Source of the DNA: Roseiarcus sp963835215
GTDB taxonomy: Bacteria; Pseudomonadota; Alphaproteobacteria; Rhizobiales; Beijerinckiaceae
Assembly: GCA_963835215.1 (NCBI GenBank)
Contig: CAWIES010000002.1
Coordinates: 1,674,001 to 1,738,000, forward strand
Length of the DNA stretch: 64,000 nucleotides
Reading direction: 5' to 3'
Shown here: positions 1 through 9,265 of the stretch, piece by piece
How positions within the stretch are numbered: the stretch's first letter is position 1
Layout of the letters: the number at the start of each line of letters is the position of its first letter
Notes under the pieces: model-generated
What the model was told of the DNA's origin: nothing
The model's input: the letters and a program-made list of their open reading frames with translations, nothing else
Database searches by the model: none
Position numbers and translations under genes: made by a program

Positions 1-291
1 TCTCTCCATTTCGAGTTTCGACCATGCGAACTCGATTAGACTAGTTACAATAACTCGCGTAGGCTTATGGGTATGAAATGTGAAATATTACAACTCACGC
101 TCGGCGAGTAACTATCTAAATCATTGATAAATAACGATTTTGATATTATGGTTCCAGTGGTCATCGAGGCGTCGGCGTCCAAACCCGAAGGCAGCGAGAC
201 GAGACCAAAGGGGCCGAGGTCCAAACTCGGCCCCGCCTACTGGTTCCAAATCGGCGTCCGCAGCGGCCCCGCTCATGGAGGTAAAAACGAA

Positions 292-732
292 ATGGCACCC
301 GCTCGAGAAAAAAACGCAATTGTGGCGAAGCAACTGCAACAGAGAGAGCTGATGTGGCCGGGGTCAGAGCCACGGCTCTGGGATCGGAAGAAGAACAAGG
401 GATTTGCTACGATACCGAAGACTATGCCGATCATTTTGCAGATTATGGACGACCTTAGTAACGGGAAACCCGTGTCATCGACCTACCTAGGCCTGTGGTG
501 CGAGACCTGGGACAATTCTATGGTGAATACATCGAAACAACAGGAAATGGCCCATGCAGCGGGATTCACAGGCCAAAGGGCGGTCTACACATGGGGCGCG
601 CGCATGCATCTGCTGCACAAACTTAGGTTTATCGACATCAAGGCAGGAAATTCAGGCCCGATCAGCCATGTCCTGATTTGGAATCCGCATCGGGCCATTC
701 GTTGGCACCCGATCAGAACACGTCGGGACTAG
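292..732 (+). CDS. Hypothetical protein
   Basis: No family recognised. The frame is open from 124, but the ATG at 292 is preceded by a strong ribosome binding site (GGAGGT at 277-282, nine bases upstream), so I start there, giving 146 residues. The protein is basic and soluble, with no signal peptide or membrane segment. It begins MAPAREKNA and has a conserved-looking centre (WPGSEPRLWDR, then TIPKTMPIILQIMDDL) and a Trp-rich C-terminus. That segment could belong to a DNA-associated protein, but I cannot assign a function. The upstream 290 bases are AT-richer than the rest and hold no other gene I can see. Confidence 0.6.
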   Translation: MAPAREKNAIVAKQLQQRELMWPGSEPRLWDRKKNKGFATIPKTMPIILQIMDDLSNGKPVSSTYLGLWCETWDNSMVNTSKQQEMAHAAGFTGQRAVYTWGARMHLLHKLRFIDIKAGNSGPISHVLIWNPHRAIRWHPIRTRRD

Positions 733-890
733 ACGAAGCGAATTTTAATTCGCATTTGTCGCGCGCATTAGAGATCGGGGCGAACGACATGATGGATCAC
801 CCGCTTGCCACTGTCGCGCCGGCCTCGGCTCCGGCTCCGACTCCGACTCCGGCTCCGGCTCCGGCTCCGACCGCGTCGGCCGGAGAGTAA
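678..890 (+). CDS. Possible small Ala/Pro-repeat protein
   Basis: A 70-codon frame overlapping the end of the previous gene and ending six bases before the next start. Its second half is an Ala-Pro/Thr-Pro tract encoded by the hexanucleotide repeat at 827-868. Such a tract resembles a proline-rich linker and argues weakly for coding. There is no clear ribosome binding site; the ATG pair at 789-794 is another possible start. It may equally be non-coding. Confidence 0.25.
   Translation: MESASGHSLAPDQNTSGLDEANFNSHLSRALEIGANDMMDHPLATVAPASAPAPTPTPAPAPAPTASAGE
827..868 (+). repeat. Hexanucleotide tandem repeat (GGCTCC/GACTCC, 7 units)
   Basis: Seven consecutive six-base units, five GGCTCC and two GACTCC. 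As units are multiples of three, gain or loss of units keeps the Ala-Pro reading frame. It lies just upstream of the gene at 897. Confidence 0.8.
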
Positions 891-896
891 AAGATC

Positions 897-1370
897 ATGG
901 AAGAAATGCGAGCTTTGAAGCAGGCGCTTCTCAATGAATACGGGCATTTCGCCGACAAGCGCATCAAGAACGTCGACCACGGCTCCGCGTTCATCGTTGA
1001 CGACCGGACCAGCGGAGGGATCGCCAGTGATGGAAAGCCGTATGGCTGGTTTTGCGAGGTGACGATCGTCGTGACCGGCCCAGACAAAATAGCCGTGATG
1101 CTGGAGGGGCGGATACCGCAAGGTGACGCCGTTCAGACCTGGATGCAGACGCACGGCATCAGCATTTCCAGGCCCTTTCACAAGGATCAGCTCAAATTCG
1201 AGGTTGGCCCCGGCGACGCCGCGAAATTAAAAGAGCTCGCGGTCGCGTTCCGTTCGATTGTTCGCCCCGGCGTTAGATATCAGGTGGCAAGCTACAAATA
1301 TGCTTGTCCCCGCGCGGCAGGCGCTCTTGATCGGCTATATGACGTAATCGCCGGGCACTTCGGGCTTTGA
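897..1370 (+). CDS. Hypothetical protein
   Basis: A 157-residue soluble protein starting MEEMRALKQALLNEYG. It is not assigned to a family. The mixed alpha/beta composition with a segment reading WFCEVTIVVTGPDKIAVMLEG suggests a small beta-rich domain. No signal peptide or membrane helix is seen. It follows the Ala/Pro-repeat frame by six bases, so the two could be co-transcribed. Codon use matches the GC-rich neighbours, which supports it being a real gene. Confidence 0.6.
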   Translation: MEEMRALKQALLNEYGHFADKRIKNVDHGSAFIVDDRTSGGIASDGKPYGWFCEVTIVVTGPDKIAVMLEGRIPQGDAVQTWMQTHGISISRPFHKDQLKFEVGPGDAAKLKELAVAFRSIVRPGVRYQVASYKYACPRAAGALDRLYDVIAGHFGL

Positions 1371-1443
1371 TACCTCTCGAGGGAGGTGGAGGCATGCTTC
1401 GAGAGGCACGCCTCCACGATGGGATGTTAGGCCTAGCTCTTTT

Positions 1444-2082
1444 TCAGAAGACCTGCCGTTTTGTTGCGGCGCTGCTTCTGGCCGTTCGGGGAACGGCCAC
1501 TCGTTGCCTTACCGCTCCGGCGGCGCGCGTCGCCCCCAGCCCGAGCGAGCGCTGCACCATCACCGAGTCGGTCCAGTGGCCGAACTTGTAGCCGACCGAG
1601 GGCAGGCGGCCGACTTCGCGGAAGCCGAACGTGCGGTGCAGTCGCATCGAAGCCTCGTTGGCGCCGTCGATGTAGCCGATCATCTGGCGATAGCCGCCCG
1701 CTGCGCAAGACTCGATAAGGCCGGCGAGCAGCATGCGGCCGAGGCCGCGCCCGAGCCGGTCGGCGCGCACGTAGATCGAGTGTTTGACCGTATAGCGATA
1801 GGCCGGGCGTTTACGGAACGGGACGGCGTAAGCGTAGCCGAGCACCTCGCCACTGTCGTCGGCGACGAGATGGGGCAGTCGGCCCTTTTGCATGTTTTTG
1901 CGCCGGCGCTTGAGATCGTCGGCGTCGGGCGCGTCGATCTCGCCGGTGTAGTTCGGATCGACGCCGTAGCGGATGTGATGGAGATAGATCGCCAGCATCG
2001 CCGGCACGTCGGCCTCGCGCGAGGGGCGGACGAAGACAGACGCGCGACTGTCGGCGGTCAGTCCTCCGCGGGCGACGTGCAT
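1444..2082 (-). CDS. GNAT family N-acetyltransferase (phosphinothricin acetyltransferase-like)
   Basis: Predicted to transfer an acetyl group from acetyl-CoA to a small amine or amino acid. The GNAT fold is visible: N-terminal FVRPSREADVPAMLAIYLHHI, a central strand SIYVRADRLGRGLGRMLL with the acetyl-CoA pyrophosphate loop (R-L-G-R-G-L-G), and the C-terminal G-Y-I-D-G-A-N segment followed by FGFREVGRLPSVGYKFGHW. That last pattern is typical of the phosphinothricin/methionine sulfoximine acetyltransferase branch. The C-terminal 35 residues are a basic extension beyond the domain. Substrate not determinable. Confidence 0.85.
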   Translation of the reverse strand: MHVARGGLTADSRASVFVRPSREADVPAMLAIYLHHIRYGVDPNYTGEIDAPDADDLKRRRKNMQKGRLPHLVADDSGEVLGYAYAVPFRKRPAYRYTVKHSIYVRADRLGRGLGRMLLAGLIESCAAGGYRQMIGYIDGANEASMRLHRTFGFREVGRLPSVGYKFGHWTDSVMVQRSLGLGATRAAGAVRQRVAVPRTARSSAATKRQVF

Positions 2083-2146
2083 CGCGGTCGGCCGCGGTCA
2101 TGCGCTCGCCCATCGCCAATCGCGCCGTTCGCCGCGCCAGCCAGGC

Positions 2147-4504
2147 TCACTCGTGCACCACATAGGTGAAGAACCGCATGGCGCCGGCCGCGTCAACCTC
2201 GCGGTAGAGCCCCTGCACTTCCGACTCGAAGCCGGGGAAGAGATTGGCGGCGCGCTCGAAGGTCTTGAGATAGTCGACCATCGGCTTCGCCCGCGCATTG
2301 AGCCGCTCGCCCGGCACGATCGTCGCGATGCCGGGCGGATAGACGACGAACAGCGTGGTTGCGATCCGCCCGTCCAATTCGTCGAGCGGCAGATAGTCGA
2401 CGTTGTTGCGCACGAGATGGCGCGAGGCTTCCCGCGGCGTCATCGCCATGTCCGGCAGATGCTCGTCGGCAAATTGCGCTTTCTGCAGCGCGCTCACGCC
2501 CGCGTCGCGGAAGAAGGCGTGCATGTCGGCGCAGAGATCGCGCAGGCGCCGGCCGTGGTAGCGCGCCGGGCGACGGGCGACGAATTCGGGCATCATGTCG
2601 TCGAGCAGCGCGTTTTCGTCGTGCCGCCGCTTGAAGGCGACCAACGCCGAGACCAGCGTGCCGGCCTTGCTCGATTCGACGCCGGGGGTGAGCAGGAACA
2701 GCAGCGAGTTGAGGTCGTTCTTTTCCGGCACGACGCGGTTCTCGCGCAGGTACTGCGCCACCACCGGCGCCGGCACGCCATGCGCTTCGTAAGCGCCGGT
2801 CTTACGGTCGAAGCCGGGGGTCAGCAGCGTCAGCTTGGCCGGATCGGTGATGGCGAAGCCGGGCTCGAGCTTGGAAAAGCCGTGCCAGGCTTCGCCTGGC
2901 GTCAGCGTCCAATAGCGCGGATCGCGCGCCAGCAGGTCGGTCGACACGCTCTCCCACGGCACGACATGCGCGCCGCCATCGCTGGCGACGTCGGGGATGG
3001 TCACGCGGTCGGGCACGAACGGATCGAAGAACCAGCGGCGCGCCGGATCGCGCTCCTTCTCTTCGAATTCGCGCCTGACCGCGCGCAGCTTCTTGCGCAG
3101 CTCGATGCCGAGCCGGATCGTGTCGTCCCACAGCACCTCGCCCGAGCGCCCCTTCATCATCTGCGCGCCGACGTCGAGCGAGGCGAACAGCGGGTAGAAG
3201 GGCGAGGTCGAAGCGTGCTGCATGAAGCCTTCGTTGAAGCGGCGGTGCTCGACGCGGCGGCGCTGGCCCTTGATGTGGCGGTCGCGCACATGGATCTGCG
3301 AGGCCTGCGAGAAACTGGCGAGCTGCTTGTGGGTCGACTGGGTGGCGACGACGCCGGGCGAACCCTCGCCGAGGTTCTTCAGGCCCATCGCGAAGCGCCG
3401 CTCGTACAGCGGATGGAATTTCATGAAGCCGGCCCAGGCCTCGTCGAACAGGATGTAATCGCACAGATGGCCGATGCGCTGAACGATCCGCTCGGCGTCA
3501 TAGATCGTGCCGTCATAGGTGCATTGCTCGATCACCGCGACGCGGAACGGGCGCTCGCGTTTCCAGGCGTCCTTGTCCGTGACCAGTGGATTGTCGCGGA
3601 TGCGCTCGCGGATCGCCGTCTCGTCGAACGCACTCGCCCAGATCGGCCCGATCAGGCCGTGTGCGTTGCGGTCGGCGGGCAGATAAATGGGAATGCCGCC
3701 GCCCAGCAGCAGCGCGCCGTGATGGGCGGCCTTGTGGTTGTTGCGGTCGAACAGGACGAGGTCTTCCTCGGCGACGAGATTGGTCAGCACGACCTTGTTG
3801 GAGGTCGAGGTGCCGTTGAGGACGAAATAGGTTTTCTCGGCGCCGAAGATCGCCGCCGCCTCCTTCTGCGCCTTGAGCGCCGGCCCTTCGTGGGTGAGCA
3901 GATCGCCAAGTTCGAGAATCGAATTGTCGAGATCGTCGCGGAACACCGCTTCGCCAAGGTGCTCCATGAAGATGCGGCCGATCGGGCTGCGCGAGTAGAA
4001 GATGCCGCCGTTGTGGCCGGGGCAGGTCCACAATTGGTTGCCCTCCTCGGCGTAGTCGACGAGCGCGCCGAAGAACGGCGTCTTCAGCGTCTCTGCATAT
4101 TGCTTGAGCCGCGAGACCAGGTTCTTGGCGATGAACTCCGGCGTCTCCTCGGCGAGAAAGACGTAGCCGTCGATGAAGTCGAGCACTTCGACCGGAATGT
4201 CCTCGAAGCGCTTGCCGCGCACCAGAATGACGATCGGCATTTCGAGGCCGCGTTTGCGCATCAGGTTGATCAGCGAGGCGGCCTTGCCCTCGAGCCCCTT
4301 CTTGCCCCAGTCGACCACCATGCAGCCGATCGCCGCGTCGGTCTGGACGGCGATCTCCGCGTCTTCGAGGCGTCGCGCCTTGACGACCTGGAAGCCCATG
4401 CGTTCGATGGCGGCGACGATCTGGTTGACCCGCAGCCCTTCGAGATCATCGGCGTCGAACATCGGCGCCGAGAACAAAAACGTGAACCGCTGAAAGAAAT
4501 TCAT
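2147..4504 (-). CDS. Orn/Lys/Arg decarboxylase (biodegradative fold-type I)
   Basis: PLP-dependent basic amino-acid decarboxylase, about 785 residues, the usual size of the inducible lysine/ornithine/arginine enzymes. An N-terminal response-regulator-like wing domain (to about residue 130) precedes the aminotransferase-fold core; the PLP lysine lies in STHKQLASFSQAS at about residue 393. Such enzymes consume a proton per substrate and often act in acid resistance. I start at the ATG at 4504 (MNFFQRFTFLFSAPMFD), matching the family N-terminus, although the frame stays open to 4579. No antiporter gene is adjacent. Which of the three substrates is used cannot be told. Confidence 0.88.
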   Translation of the reverse strand: MNFFQRFTFLFSAPMFDADDLEGLRVNQIVAAIERMGFQVVKARRLEDAEIAVQTDAAIGCMVVDWGKKGLEGKAASLINLMRKRGLEMPIVILVRGKRFEDIPVEVLDFIDGYVFLAEETPEFIAKNLVSRLKQYAETLKTPFFGALVDYAEEGNQLWTCPGHNGGIFYSRSPIGRIFMEHLGEAVFRDDLDNSILELGDLLTHEGPALKAQKEAAAIFGAEKTYFVLNGTSTSNKVVLTNLVAEEDLVLFDRNNHKAAHHGALLLGGGIPIYLPADRNAHGLIGPIWASAFDETAIRERIRDNPLVTDKDAWKRERPFRVAVIEQCTYDGTIYDAERIVQRIGHLCDYILFDEAWAGFMKFHPLYERRFAMGLKNLGEGSPGVVATQSTHKQLASFSQASQIHVRDRHIKGQRRRVEHRRFNEGFMQHASTSPFYPLFASLDVGAQMMKGRSGEVLWDDTIRLGIELRKKLRAVRREFEEKERDPARRWFFDPFVPDRVTIPDVASDGGAHVVPWESVSTDLLARDPRYWTLTPGEAWHGFSKLEPGFAITDPAKLTLLTPGFDRKTGAYEAHGVPAPVVAQYLRENRVVPEKNDLNSLLFLLTPGVESSKAGTLVSALVAFKRRHDENALLDDMMPEFVARRPARYHGRRLRDLCADMHAFFRDAGVSALQKAQFADEHLPDMAMTPREASRHLVRNNVDYLPLDELDGRIATTLFVVYPPGIATIVPGERLNARAKPMVDYLKTFERAANLFPGFESEVQGLYREVDAAGAMRFFTYVVHE

Positions 4505-4669
4505 GCCTGGGCGCCCCGGCGGCTTGGCCTCGCCGACGCGCCGCGCGCGCCAGCCGTCCGCTTCATGCTGCTGTGACAATAACTCGATGACAGAATCGTG
4601 ACGGCGCCCGCGACCCGCCCGTCAAAGTGAAGAAAATCGATCACGTTCTTGCCGAACGCGCCGCCCAAC

Positions 4670-4733
4670 ATCCTCCCGCGCCAAGCGGGGGAAGATGGGA
4701 GTGCGCTTTCCTCCCCCGCAAAGCGGGGGAGGA
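4670..4733. repeat. Tandem GC-rich palindromes (REP-like / possible terminator)
   Basis: Two related hairpins. The second, 4709-4733, is perfect: an 11-bp stem TCCTCCCCCGC with an AAA loop. The first, about 4670-4698, is an imperfect version. A similar palindrome occurs at 9209-9230, so this is a dispersed intergenic element. It lies just past the end of the aldo/keto reductase gene and could end its transcript, although there is no T-run. Confidence 0.75.
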
Positions 4734-4746
4734 TGAGCGCCCCAGC

Positions 4747-5799
4747 TCAGAGATAGGGCTTGATCAGCGACAAGTCCGCCGGCCCGAGGCGGTCGCTCGC
4801 GGTCCAGGCCTGGTGCCAGTAGGGATAGAGCAGCGTCGGCTGGCTGACCTTGTCGAGCCGCGCGCGCTCCGCTGCGCTCAACTTGACGTTGACGCTGGCG
4901 AGGTTGTCCTTGATCTGCGCCTCGGTGCGCCCGCCGATGACGATCGTGGTGACGGCGGGCCGATCGAGCAGCCAGGCGAGCGCGATCTGCGCCCCCGAAA
5001 CGCCGTGCTTGTCGGCGATGGCGATCAGTTCGTCGACGATGTCCCACAGCTTGTTCTCGTCGGCGATCGGCGGCTCTTTCCAACCCGCGGTCTGGCGGGA
5101 ACCCTCGGGGGCGGCCTTGTTGCGCTTGTGCTTGCCGCTGAGCAGACCGCCGGCGAGCGGGCTCCACACCAGCACGCCGAGCTTCTGGTCGAGCGAGATG
5201 GGGATCAGCTCATATTCGGCTTCGCGCGCTTGCAGCGTGTAGTGGATCTGTTGCGACACGAAGGGAATGCGGCCCTCGCGCCGCGCGACCTCCATCGCCT
5301 TCATCACGTGCCAGCCGGAGAAATTCGAGCAGCCGACGTAGCGCACCTTGCCGGCGCGCACGAGATTGTCGAGCGCCTCGAGCGTCTCTTCGAGCGGCGT
5401 CAGCCCGTCCCATTCGTGCACCTGATAAAGGTCGATCACGTCGGTGCGCAGGCGCCTGAGGCTCGCTTCGCACGCCTGGATGAGATGCCAGCGCGACAGG
5501 CCCTTGTCGTTGGGGCCTGGGCCCATCGTGTAGCGCGCCTTGGAGGCGATCAGCATGCCGGGCTTGCGCTTGCCGCCCATCGCCTCGCCGAGGATCTCCT
5601 CGGCGACGCCGGACGAATAGACATCGGCGGTGTCGATCAAATTGACGCCGGCGTCGGCGACGAGATCGATCAGGCGCCGCGCTTCGACGAGGCCAATCGA
5701 GCCGACCTTGGCGAAGCCGCCCTGGCCGCCGAAGGTCATCGTTCCCAAAGTCAGGCTCGAGACTTTCAGCCCCGAATTGCCCAATTGTCGGTATTCCAT
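4747..5799 (-). CDS. Aldo/keto reductase
   Basis: NADPH-dependent oxidoreductase of the AKR superfamily, 350 residues with a TIM-barrel fold. The catalytic tetrad is visible: Asp in INLIDTADVYSSG-like context (residues about 55-60), Tyr of DVYS, Lys of IASKARY and His of YQVHEWD. The cofactor-binding end shows VIGGRTEAQIKDNL. The N-terminus MEYRQLGNSGLKVSSLTLGTM is typical of the Tas/YajO-like group. The physiological substrate is unknown. Confidence 0.9.
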   Translation of the reverse strand: MEYRQLGNSGLKVSSLTLGTMTFGGQGGFAKVGSIGLVEARRLIDLVADAGVNLIDTADVYSSGVAEEILGEAMGGKRKPGMLIASKARYTMGPGPNDKGLSRWHLIQACEASLRRLRTDVIDLYQVHEWDGLTPLEETLEALDNLVRAGKVRYVGCSNFSGWHVMKAMEVARREGRIPFVSQQIHYTLQAREAEYELIPISLDQKLGVLVWSPLAGGLLSGKHKRNKAAPEGSRQTAGWKEPPIADENKLWDIVDELIAIADKHGVSGAQIALAWLLDRPAVTTIVIGGRTEAQIKDNLASVNVKLSAAERARLDKVSQPTLLYPYWHQAWTASDRLGPADLSLIKPYL

Positions 5800-6075
5800 T
5801 GCGTTGCTCCTAGGCGCGAGGGCGGGGCGGCGAGGCGCCGCAGGGCGCGTGACCGTCTCGCCGGGGCGCGGCGATTGGCTGGGACGAGGGACGCGCCGAA
5901 TGCGGCCAAAAAGGCGCGGATTCGACGCGAGGCGCTGATCCTAACCGCTTCTTCGCCGCAGCGGGAGGCCGCCGGCGTCAAATCCCGGGGTTGTGATGCG
6001 CGAGAGCTTGCGGCTTAGGCGCCTAAGGGGCTAGCATGTCAGTCCGAGCTCGCGCGAACCCGAAACGAGTCCCCA

Positions 6076-7090
6076 TTGAGAGCCCTTCTCTGTCCTCGCC
6101 CGCGCGAGCTGACGCTCGTCGAGCGGCCGGCGCCTGTCGCCGCGCCAGGCGCCGCCTTTGGTGCGCATTCGCCGCGCCGGCGTCTGCGGCACCGATCTGC
6201 ATATTTTCGAGGGGTCGCAGCCCTATTTCGAATATCCGCGGATCATCGGCCACGAGCTCGCCGGCGAAATCGCCGATCTTGCCGGGCCGAGCCGCTTCCG
6301 CATCGGCCAGCAGGTCGCGATCATCCCCTATCTCGCCTGCGGCGTCTGCGTCGCCTGCCGGCGCGGCAAGACCAATTGCTGCCAGCGCCTCAACGTGCTC
6401 GGCGTGCATAGCGACGGCGGCATGGCCGATTGGCTCTGCGTGCCCGACGACAATCTCGTCGACGCCGAAGGCGTCAGCCTCGATGAGGCGGCGATGGCCG
6501 AGTTCCTCGCCATCGGCGCCCATGCGGTGCGGCGCGGCGCGATCGAGCCGGGCCAGCGCGTCGTCATCGTCGGCGCCGGCCCGATCGGCCTCGCCACGCG
6601 CGATCTTCGCCAGGGCGCGCGGCGCCGAGGTGACGATGCTCGACACGCGCGCCGACCGGCTGGTTTTTGCGCACGCGGCGATCGGCGTCGAGCATGTGAT
6701 CGAGGCCGGCGAAGGCGCCCGCGACAGGCTGGCGACGCTGACCGACGGCGACTTCTTCGATTGCGTCTTCGACTGCACCGGCTCGCCGGCGGCGATGAAC
6801 GCCGGTTTCTCGCTGGTCGCGCACGGCGGCGCCTATGTGCTGGTCAGCATCGTGCTCGGCGACATCGTTTTCTCCGATCCCGAATTCCATAAGCGCGAGA
6901 CGACGCTGCTGGGCAGCCGCAATGCGACGCGCGCGGATTTCGACGACGTCTTCGCCGTGCTGCGCGCCGGCGCGATTCCCGACCGCGCGCTCTCGCCACA
7001 CATCGCGCCTCGCTCGAAGAGGCGGCGCGGCTTTTTCCTCACTGGCTCGACCCCGCGAGCGGCGTCGTCAAAGCGCTGATCGAGGTTTGA
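6076..7090 (+). pseudogene. Zinc-type alcohol dehydrogenase (sugar-acid 5-dehydrogenase-like), frameshifted
   Basis: Medium-chain Zn dehydrogenase of about 338 residues whose reading moves between frames at about 6155, 6600 and 7007. Read through, it has MRALLCPRPRELTLVERPAP, the catalytic zinc site AGVCGTDLHIFEG and GHELAGE, a structural zinc cluster (CGVCVACRRGKTNCC), the Rossmann loop VIVGAGPIGLAT and a proper C-terminus VVKALIEV. The order resembles L-galactonate/L-gulonate-type 5-dehydrogenases. All motifs are intact, so sequence error is more likely than decay. The gene is directly followed by a mannitol-dehydrogenase-type gene, suggesting a joint sugar-acid pathway. Confidence 0.75.
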
Positions 7091-7092
7091 GC

Positions 7093-8200
7093 ATGACGTT
7101 TCCGATCCTGCAATTCGGCACCAGCCGATTTCTCCAGGCCCATGTCGATCTGTTCGTCGACCAGCGGTTTTGTCGATGGGCCGGGCGACGCGGCGGATCG
7201 CCGTCGTCCAGACCACCTCCTCGGCCGAAAGCGCGCGCCGCGTCGCCTTCTTCGATTCCGCCCAGCCCTACCGCATCAATGTGCGCGGCCTCGTCGATGG
7301 CGCGCGGGTCGATGCGTGGGAGGAGGTCGACAGCATCGGGCGCGGCGGTCGAGGCCAACGCGATTGGGCGGCGGTCGACCGCGCTGTTTCGTCGAAGCCG
7401 CGCTGGATCGTCTCCAACACCGGCGACCGTGGCTTCGAGCTCGATCCCGCCGACGCGCCCGACAAAGGCGTGCCGCGTCGGTTTCCCCGCCAAGCTGGCG
7501 AAGCTGCTGCACGCGCGCTTCATCGCCGGTCGGCCGGCGCCGACGCTGTTTCCTTGCGAGCTGATCGAGGGCAACGGCGACCGGTTGCGCGCGCTGGCGC
7601 TGGAAGTCGCCGAGCGCTGGGGCCTGCCCGAGGCTTTCAGCCGCTGGCTCGACGAGGACTGCATGTGGGTCAATTCGCTGGTCGACCGCATCGTCTCGAC
7701 GCCGCTCGAGCCGGCGGGCGCGGTGGCGGAGCCCTACGCGCTGTGGGCGGTCGAGAGCCGGCCCGGCCTCGTCATGCCCTGCCACCACCCAGACGTCGTC
7801 GTCACCGACGATCTCAAACGCTACGAGCGGCTAAAACTGTTCATCCTCAATCTCGGCCACACCTATCTCGCCGAGCTGCTGGAGCGCGCGCGGCGCCGCG
7901 CAGGGCGTGACGGTGCGCGAGCTGCTCGGCGACCGCAGCGTGCTCGCCGATCTCAACGACCTCTATGACAAGGAAGTGTTGCCGGTGTTCGACGCGATCG
8001 GGCTCGGCGTCGAGGCGCGGACCTATCGCACGAGCGTGCTCGAGCGGTTCCGCAATCCGTTCCTCGACCATTATCTCGCCGACATTTTCACCAACCACGC
8101 GGCCAAGAAGCAGCGTCGTTTCGGCGGTCTGATCGCGCTCGGCGAGAAGGCGGGCGCGCGCGTCGCGCAGCCGCGCCTGAGGGCGGCGCTGGCGGCGTAA
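7093..8200 (+). pseudogene. Mannitol dehydrogenase family (tagaturonate/fructuronate reductase-like), frameshifted
   Basis: Starts two bases after the previous stop with MTFPILQFGTSRFLQAHVDLF, the family NAD-binding N-terminus. It needs frame changes near 7172, 7472 and 7905, plus a compensating pair near 7345-7360. The C-terminal domain is recognisable (FPCELIEGNGDRLRALAL, then MWVNSLVDRIVS, KLFILNLGHTYLAE and NPFLDHYLADIFTNHAAKK). Members reduce keto-hexuronates or polyol-derived ketoses. Together with the upstream dehydrogenase it probably interconverts a sugar acid; the substrate is inference. The shifts look like sequencing indels. Confidence 0.72.
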
Positions 8201-8260
8201 TTGCGGCCAAGTCCCGCTTGCAAAGAGCGGGGTTCTCAATCGCCGGCGCAATCGGGCCGA

Positions 8261-8319
8261 CCCTTCCCTCATCCTGAGGAGCGCCGCGTGCGGCGCGTCT
8301 CGAAGGATGAGGGAAGGGG
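8261..8319. repeat. REP-type palindrome, copy 1
   Basis: Outer stem of 15 perfect base pairs (CCCTTCCCTCATCCT with its complement) enclosing GAGG/CTCGAAGG and an inner GCCGCG/CGGCGC hairpin. The core CATCCTGAGGAGC...TCTCGAAGGATG is a dispersed palindrome type common between genes of Rhizobiales genomes. Confidence 0.85.
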
Positions 8320-8354
8320 CCCGCCTTGCCGAAAGCGTCGGCGCTTGGTCCGCA

Positions 8355-8409
8355 ATCATCCTCGTCCTTCGAGACGCCTGCTTCGCAGGCTCCTCAGGAT
8401 GAGGATGAT
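8355..8409. repeat. REP-type palindrome, copy 2 (inverted)
   Basis: Same family as the palindrome 40 bases upstream but in opposite orientation: ATCATCCTCGTCCTTCGAGA, an inner GCCTGCTTCGCAGGC hairpin, then TCCTCAGGATGAGGATGAT. Paired inverted copies of this kind are a typical REP-doublet arrangement. Confidence 0.85.
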
Positions 8410-8539
8410 CGAAAGAACGCGCGTTCGCCCGACCGCTCCCGACCCCCCGCGTCCCCTTGCCGCCTGGGGGGAAAGAGTCCAATCTCCGGCGCCGTCCGCG
8501 ACGCCGCGTTGATCGGCGTTCGAATCTCGGGAGTTGTTC

Positions 8540-9199
8540 GTGACCGTTTCGTTGTCGTCCGCCCTCGTTCGTTTCGCCGCCGCCGTGGCGCTGGCGCTGC
8601 CGCTGGTCTTGGCGCTGTCGCCCGCCGAGGCCGCCGGGCCGACGCCCTCGGGGACGGTCGATATGGCCAAAGTGCTGGAGCCGGGGCCGCTCGCCGAGCT
8701 CTCGCTCGGCGATCCCAATGGCGTGCCGATGGTCGAATACGGCTCGCTGACCTGCCCGCATTGCGCCGCGTTCGATCGCACGGTGTTCCCCGCCCTCAAG
8801 GCCGCCTACATCGACACCGGCAAGGTGCATTTCATTTTCCGCGAGTTCTCGCGCAACCCGCTCGACGTCGCCGCCTTCGTGCTGGCGCGCTGCGTAGGCG
8901 ACGACAAGGCGCTGGCGACGATCGACCTGCTGTTCGCCGAACAGGACAAATGGGCTTTCGTCGATCACCCGCTCGAAGCCTTGATTACCGCGCTGCGTCC
9001 GACCGGCATGACCCATGACCAGGCGATGGCCTGCCTGAAGGATCAGTCGAAGGCCGACGCGATGACCAAGATCCTCAAGACGGCGATCGACACCGTCAAT
9101 GTTCAGGGCACGCCGACCTTCGTCATCGCCGGCAAGGTGTTCGGCGGCGAACTGACGCTCGACGATCTCAACACGATCCTGAAGCCGCTGGTGAAGTGA
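8540..9199 (+). CDS. DsbA family thiol:disulfide oxidoreductase
   Basis: Periplasmic thioredoxin-fold protein of about 219 residues. An N-terminal signal sequence (hydrophobic VRFAAAVALALPLVLAL, ending near SPAEAA) is followed by a thioredoxin domain with the redox motif CPHC at about residues 72-75 (SLTCPHCAAF), an inserted helical domain, and the cis-proline segment VQGTPTFVIAG. This layout fits the BdbD/ScsC-like DsbA group that oxidises or isomerises disulfides in secreted proteins. I prefer the GTG at 8540; the frame is also open from a TTG at 8534. Palindromic repeats flank the gene, so it is probably monocistronic. Confidence 0.88.
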   Translation: MTVSLSSALVRFAAAVALALPLVLALSPAEAAGPTPSGTVDMAKVLEPGPLAELSLGDPNGVPMVEYGSLTCPHCAAFDRTVFPALKAAYIDTGKVHFIFREFSRNPLDVAAFVLARCVGDDKALATIDLLFAEQDKWAFVDHPLEALITALRPTGMTHDQAMACLKDQSKADAMTKILKTAIDTVNVQGTPTFVIAGKVFGGELTLDDLNTILKPLVK

Positions 9200-9208
9200 G
9201 GAAAGCTT

Positions 9209-9251
9209 CCTCCCCCGTTTACGGGGGAGGGGGACCGCGCGTTAGCGCGGT
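9209..9251. repeat. Double hairpin, REP-like / possible terminator
   Basis: First hairpin 9209-9230: ten-bp stem CCTCCCCCGT with a TT loop. Second hairpin 9234-9251: ACCGCGC, loop GTTA, GCGCGGT. They lie between convergent genes (the DsbA-like gene and the anti-sigma gene) and may serve as a bidirectional terminator. The first arm is related to the palindrome at 4709-4733. Confidence 0.75.
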
Positions 9252-9265
9252 GGAGGGGGCAGCGG

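Larger units (their letters stand above)
8201..8539. other. Intergenic region with REP-like elements
   Basis: No gene seen. The stretch is occupied by two long palindromes, annotated separately, and GC-rich spacer. The second palindrome carries the same core as the first in inverted orientation. Confidence 0.7.

Noticed and set aside
827..868. CRISPR-like repeat
   Set aside because: Uninterrupted six-base units without spacers; a coding Ala-Pro tract.
2153..4576. 807-codon open frame antisense to the Orn/Lys/Arg decarboxylase
   Set aside because: It mirrors the real gene and has biased Arg/Glu/His-rich composition without any domain; a consequence of high GC third positions.
4627..6018. 463-codon open frame antisense to the aldo/keto reductase
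   Set aside because: Shadow frame; the reductase on the other strand has all catalytic residues.
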